A DNA stretch of 10,027 nt from Bacteroidota bacterium (GTDB taxonomy: Bacteria; Bacteroidota; Bacteroidia; B-17B0; Aurantibacillaceae), in assembly GCA_025359355.1 (NCBI GenBank), contig JANYGR010000138.1, positions 1 through 10,027 of the forward strand, given 5' to 3'. The position numbers and the translations under genes are program-made. Shown here piece after piece: positions 6,706 to 10,027 of this stretch. The notes beneath the pieces were generated by a model. It was not told the origin of the DNA, searched no databases, and saw nothing but the letters and a program-made list of their open reading frames with translations. Positions within the stretch are counted from its first letter, which is position 1. Every line of letters begins with the position of its first letter.

Positions 6706-8679
6706 ATGAAGCCTTTCTTTCTACTTTTTTCTCTACTTTTTTTTATTCAAAACTCTAACGCTCAAAATAACCTTCCTCCAGGAGGATATACTAGTATAAA
6801 TAAAAAAGCAATTAAGTATTATGAAGAAGGAAAGCATAATTATGAGATTCGTAAAGATACAGACGCTGAAAAGCTCTTGAATAAATGCTTACAAGAAGAT
6901 CCTAATTTTATTGAAGCTCATTCTGCTTTGGCCTATTTACTAATGGAAAAACATAGAACTAAAGAAGCGATTGACCATTTTCAAAAAGCAATCGACATTA
7001 ACCCTAAATTTTTTCCTCGAAATTTTTATGATTTAGGCTTAGCTCAACTTTTATCAGCAGACTATGAAGGTGCTCAAAAAAATTTAGAAACATATTTAAA
7101 ATTTGAGCGCATTAATCCAAATACAAAAGAACAAGCCGAACAGTATTTGAAGAATGCAAAATTTGGCGTAAATGCAATGAAAAATCCCCAACCATTTAAT
7201 TTGGTAAATCTTGGGACAGGCATAAATACTCCTAATTACGAATACTTTCCTGCAATAACAGCCGATGGTAAAACGTTTATGTTTACCCGAAATATTAGAG
7301 AAGGCGAAGGTGTAAATGCTCCTCAAAACGAAGATTTTTTTATGAGTAATAAAGTTGGAGATGTATGGCAAAAAGCATTTCCTATTAATTCCGTTAATAC
7401 ACCTGGAAACGAAGGAGCCCCTACACTTAGTGCTGATGGACAAGTGATGTTTTTTGCATCATGTATGGAAATGAGTGGAGATTATGGTTCTTCTGACAGA
7501 AAAGGTTATGGTAGTTGCGACATCTTTTATTCTCAAAAAATTAATGGTGTATGGTCGAAAGCTGTAAATGCTGGGCAACAAATAAACACAGCCAATTGGG
7601 AAACTCAACCAAGTTTTAGTAGTGATGGTAAAACACTTTATTTTATTAGAGGTTCCGTTACACGTCAAGGAATAAAAAATCCTGACATTTATAGCTCAAC
7701 CATTGGTAATGATGGTAAATTTGGTGAAGCCGTATTATTATCAAACAACATCAATACCCCGTTTAAAGAAGAAAGTGTATTTATCCATCCTGATAATCAA
7801 ACATTATATTTTAGCAGCGAAGGGCACCCAGGTATGGGAGGATTAGATATTTTTATGAGTAAACGCCAGTCGGATGGAAGCTGGGGAAAAGCAGTAAACT
7901 TGGGTTATCCCATTAATACTGTAACTGACGAAAATAGTTTTTTAGTAGATGCTAATGGTAAAATAGCCTATATGGCAAGTGAAAGAGAAGGTGGATATGG
8001 AGGCTTAGATATTTATCAATTTGAATTACCTGAAAACATTCGTCCCGAAAAAATTACTTATGTAAAAGGCTTAACCTTTAATGCAAAAACAAAAGCACCA
8101 TTAGATGCTTCGTTTGAATTAATAGATTTAGAAACACAACAATCCGTAACTAAAGCCTTTAGTAATAGTGCTGGCGAGTTTTTAGTAACCTTAACTTCTA
8201 ACCATAACTATTTGGTAAACGTGAGCAAAAATGGTTATTTATTTTATAGCGATAACTTTTCGTTGAAAGATAAAGTGGCAGATTACTCAAAACCATTTCA
8301 GCTTCAAATTCCACTACAGCCAATAGATACAGGCTTTACCATTGAATTAAAGAATGTGTTTTTTGATGTGAATAAATGGGATTTAAAGCCTGAATCAAAA
8401 GCAGAGTTAGAGAAAATTAGTTCGTTCTTAAAAACAAATTCAACTTTAAAAATTGAATTTGGTGGACATACTGATAATACTGGTGATAAAGTCGCTAATA
8501 AAACATTATCTGAAAATAGAGCAAAAGCGGTGTATGATTACATCATTACTAAAGGAGGCATTGCTGCAACACGCTTATCATATAAGGGTTACGGAGATAC
8601 TAAACCAAAAGTACCAAATGATACGCCAGAAAATAAAGCGAAAAATAGACGAACTGAATTGAAGGTGATATCTAAATAA
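6706..8679 (+). CDS. TPR-PD40-CRD-OmpA envelope protein (PorE-like architecture)
   Basis: A 657-residue exported protein. The signal peptide MKPFFLLFSLLFFIQNSNAQ has no lipobox cysteine. TPR-like helices span about 28-135 (AIKYYEEGKHNYEI, FIEAHSALAYLLMEK, AIDHFQKAIDINPKF). Five PD40/WD40-like propeller repeats centre on ADGKTFMFTRN (187), ADGQVMFFASC (244), SDGKTLYFIRG (306), DNQTLYFSSEG (363) and ANGKIAYMASE (416), two carrying the GGLDI(F/Y) signature. A carboxypeptidase-regulatory-like beta domain (about 450-525) follows, then a C-terminal OmpA domain (about 545-657). The OmpA part keeps the peptidoglycan (diaminopimelate) contacts D590 (GGHTDNTG) and R605 (TLSENRAKAV). It should sit in the periplasm or at the outer membrane and bind peptidoglycan. 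The same domain order defines PorE of the type IX secretion system, but Bacteroidota carry several paralogues, so a T9SS role is only a hypothesis. Unlike PorE it is not predicted to be a lipoprotein. Confidence 0.93.
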   Translation: MKPFFLLFSLLFFIQNSNAQNNLPPGGYTSINKKAIKYYEEGKHNYEIRKDTDAEKLLNKCLQEDPNFIEAHSALAYLLMEKHRTKEAIDHFQKAIDINPKFFPRNFYDLGLAQLLSADYEGAQKNLETYLKFERINPNTKEQAEQYLKNAKFGVNAMKNPQPFNLVNLGTGINTPNYEYFPAITADGKTFMFTRNIREGEGVNAPQNEDFFMSNKVGDVWQKAFPINSVNTPGNEGAPTLSADGQVMFFASCMEMSGDYGSSDRKGYGSCDIFYSQKINGVWSKAVNAGQQINTANWETQPSFSSDGKTLYFIRGSVTRQGIKNPDIYSSTIGNDGKFGEAVLLSNNINTPFKEESVFIHPDNQTLYFSSEGHPGMGGLDIFMSKRQSDGSWGKAVNLGYPINTVTDENSFLVDANGKIAYMASEREGGYGGLDIYQFELPENIRPEKITYVKGLTFNAKTKAPLDASFELIDLETQQSVTKAFSNSAGEFLVTLTSNHNYLVNVSKNGYLFYSDNFSLKDKVADYSKPFQLQIPLQPIDTGFTIELKNVFFDVNKWDLKPESKAELEKISSFLKTNSTLKIEFGGHTDNTGDKVANKTLSENRAKAVYDYIITKGGIAATRLSYKGYGDTKPKVPNDTPENKAKNRRTELKVISK

Positions 8680-8697
8680 ACAAGAATTACGAATTCA

Positions 8698-8763
8698 TAC
8701 GAATATACAAATCTATATTTTGAGATTTCAAATACAATACTCGTATCGATAAGTATATTCGTA
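8698..8763. repeat. Intergenic inverted repeat TACGAATATAC / GTATATTCGTA
   Basis: A perfect 11-bp inverted repeat (8698-8708 with 8753-8763) encloses 44 nt in the gap between the OmpA-like and ABC ATPase genes. ACGAAT recurs just upstream (8690-8695 and 8700-8705). No T-run follows the right arm, so a classical terminator is unlikely. It may act as a transcript-end stabiliser or be a copy of a dispersed intergenic element; the function is unknown. Confidence 0.6.
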
Positions 8764-8785
8764 AATAAATTGGTAATAATTAACT

Positions 8786-9436
8786 ATGATTGTAGCAAAA
8801 AATATACATAAAAAATACGGCAACTTAGAAGTACTTAAAGGTGTTGATTTACATATTAAACCTTCCGAAGTAGTATCTATTGTTGGATCTTCGGGGGCTG
8901 GTAAAACAACCTTGCTTACTATTTTGGGAACTTTAGATAGAGCTACCTCCGGTGAAATCTTATTTAATAATGAAAATATTACGTCGCTAAACGAAAAAAA
9001 ATTAGCTGCTTTTCGAAATCAACACATCGGTTTTGTATTTCAATTTCATCATTTGTTACCTGAATTTACTGCTATTGAAAACGTTTGTATTCCTGCCTTT
9101 ATCAATAAAACTTCTAAAAAAGAAGCAGAGTTAAAAGCTTTGGAATTATTAGATTTATTAGGATTAAAAGAGAGGGCACATCATAAACCATCTGAATTAT
9201 CAGGAGGAGAACAGCAACGTGTAGCGGTTGCAAGAGCATTAATTAATAATCCTAAAGTGATTTTTGCAGATGAGCCAAGCGGAAACTTAGACAGCGAAAA
9301 TGCACAAAATTTACATCACTTATTTTTTAAGTTAAGAGATGAATTAAAACAAACCATTGTAGTTGTTACTCACAACGAAACCCTTGCTAATATGGCAGAT
9401 AGGAAGTTAGTGATGAAAGATGGAGTGATTATTTAA
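8786..9436 (+). CDS. lolD: ABC transporter ATP-binding protein, LolD/MacB type
   Basis: A 216-residue cytosolic ATPase, the usual length for LolD. It shows the A-loop tyrosine Y11, Walker A GSSGAGKTT (34-42, K40), Q-loop (FVFQFHHLLPEFTAIENV), signature LSGGEQQR (138-145), Walker B VIFADEP (D162, catalytic E163), D-loop SGNLD and switch H196 (VVTHN). The HHLLPEFTA stretch after the Q-loop is typical of LolD, which powers LolCE in extracting lipoproteins from the inner membrane for delivery to the outer membrane. The MacB/FtsE subfamily is closely related, and no permease gene adjoins it in the window. The LolD assignment therefore rests on sequence character alone. The start at 8786 begins the first beta strand (MIVAKNIHKKYG), with no alternative needed. 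Confidence 0.9.
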   Translation: MIVAKNIHKKYGNLEVLKGVDLHIKPSEVVSIVGSSGAGKTTLLTILGTLDRATSGEILFNNENITSLNEKKLAAFRNQHIGFVFQFHHLLPEFTAIENVCIPAFINKTSKKEAELKALELLDLLGLKERAHHKPSELSGGEQQRVAVARALINNPKVIFADEPSGNLDSENAQNLHHLFFKLRDELKQTIVVVTHNETLANMADRKLVMKDGVII

Positions 9437-9563
9437 AAATTGACATTAAACATATTCTCATAAAAAAAACAATCAATTATAACAATTTGCGCTATTAGCG
9501 TGCTATAAACAAAATACAACTATCAGCTTTTTATCTAACATATCCATTCCGCAATTAAGAGCA

Positions 9564-10027
9564 ATGATTGTAAAACGTAATGCTAATAAGCTTTCTAAGC
9601 TTAATCGGTTATTACTTTGGATAAATTACCTGTTTATTATTAGCTTGTTATTTTCTGTTGCCTCCAAATATATTTCTCCTGATAGTTTTTGGATATTAGC
9701 TTTTTTCGGACTAGCATTCCCAATTTTTTTATTAGTAAACGTTGGATTTATTATTTATTGGTTTTCGCAATTCCGCGTTCATGGCTTATTTTCAATGATT
9801 GCCATTTTAATAAGTGCAAAAACCTGTTTAGGATTTGTTCAAATAGATTTTTCGACTAAAAAAATTTCCAATAAAGATATTAAAGTAATGAGTTACAACT
9901 CGATGCTTTTTGATTTGTATAATTGGAGTAAAAATGCACAAAGCAGAAATTTAATTTTAACATCACTTGCCGAAGAAAACCCAGACATCCTATGTTTACA
10001 AGAATTTTATACCTCTGAACAAAAAGG
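9564..10027 (+). CDS. Membrane-anchored endonuclease/exonuclease/phosphatase family protein (3' end cut by window edge)
   Basis: An open frame begins at the ATG 9564 and runs without a stop through 154 codons to the window edge. The N-terminal third has three hydrophobic segments (about residues 16-34, 42-66 and 74-94), consistent with a membrane anchor. From about residue 105 the EEP (DNase I-like) fold begins: DIKVMSYNSMLFD supplies the conserved metal-site N112, and ENPDILCLQEF supplies the metal-binding E147. The remaining catalytic residues lie outside the window. Members with this build occur widely in Bacteroidota, and whether they cleave nucleic acid, phospholipid or another phosphodiester is not clear from sequence. 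No in-frame ATG was seen in the 127-bp gap after the ABC ATPase gene, supporting this start. Confidence 0.88.
   Translation, partial: MIVKRNANKLSKLNRLLLWINYLFIISLLFSVASKYISPDSFWILAFFGLAFPIFLLVNVGFIIYWFSQFRVHGLFSMIAILISAKTCLGFVQIDFSTKKISNKDIKVMSYNSMLFDLYNWSKNAQSRNLILTSLAEENPDILCLQEFYTSEQK

Noticed and set aside
7096..7668. Minus-strand open frames within the OmpA-family gene
   Set aside because: Shadows of the TPR/PD40-encoding frame; the translations show no family pattern and no start context.
8453..8662. 69-residue plus-strand frame inside the OmpA domain
   Set aside because: It overlaps the conserved peptidoglycan-binding segment out of frame.
9490..9500. Small palindrome CGCTA-T-TAGCG after the ABC ATPase gene as a terminator
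   Set aside because: The arms are only 5 bp with a one-base centre, so a stable hairpin is unlikely, and no T-run follows.
1..10027. Mobile element, CRISPR array, defence island or novel multi-gene system
   Set aside because: No transposase, integrase, spaced direct repeats, Cas-like or toxin/antitoxin-like genes were seen. The genes are recognisable chromosomal families.

Overview
The window reads as a piece of chromosome from an AT-rich member of the Bacteroidota, most likely Flavobacteriia-like or a relative. The evidence is a protease with a C-terminal type IX secretion (T9SS) sorting domain, a TPR/PD40/OmpA envelope protein of the PorE type, several TAnnTTTG-type -7 promoter elements, A-rich start regions without Shine-Dalgarno sequences, and a DUF1653/DUF4440/LolD gene set typical of the phylum. 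No mobile element, phage gene, CRISPR array, tRNA or rRNA was seen.

Layout. Bases 1-2927 (minus strand) hold most of metH, the cobalamin-dependent methionine synthase, whose C-terminal activation domain runs off the left edge. Its leader (about 2928-3198, minus strand) is the best regulatory element here. It contains a promoter, a SAM-I (S-box) riboswitch aptamer at 3009-3180 and an intrinsic terminator at 2939-2973 just before the metH ATG, with a plausible antiterminator. High S-adenosylmethionine should therefore shut off metH. The aptamer's P3 arm carries an unusual 86-nt expansion built from a short GTTTCnAGTTT repeat. Divergent from it lie a small secreted DUF4440/NTF2-like protein (true start 3231) and a DUF1653 protein (3695-3907). 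The latter meets an orphan OmpR-type response regulator (3904-4590, minus) tail to tail, with overlapping stop codons.

From 4685 everything is on the plus strand. First comes a secreted M43 (pappalysin/cytophagalysin-like) zinc metalloprotease with a T9SS sorting domain and a strong terminator. It is followed by a small STAS/SEC14-like cytosolic protein, a 657-residue TPR-PD40-CRD-OmpA periplasmic/outer-membrane protein, a LolD-type ABC ATPase, and the N-terminal part of a membrane-anchored endonuclease/exonuclease/phosphatase-family protein that runs off the right edge.

How they fit together. The right half has an envelope and secretion flavour (T9SS cargo, peptidoglycan-binding OmpA-like protein, lipoprotein-release ATPase), but the genes are separated by gaps of roughly 85-140 bp and need not be one operon. 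I found no clear novel multi-gene system. The items most worth following up are the metH riboswitch with its repeat-expanded P3 arm and the possible PorE-like role of the OmpA protein.
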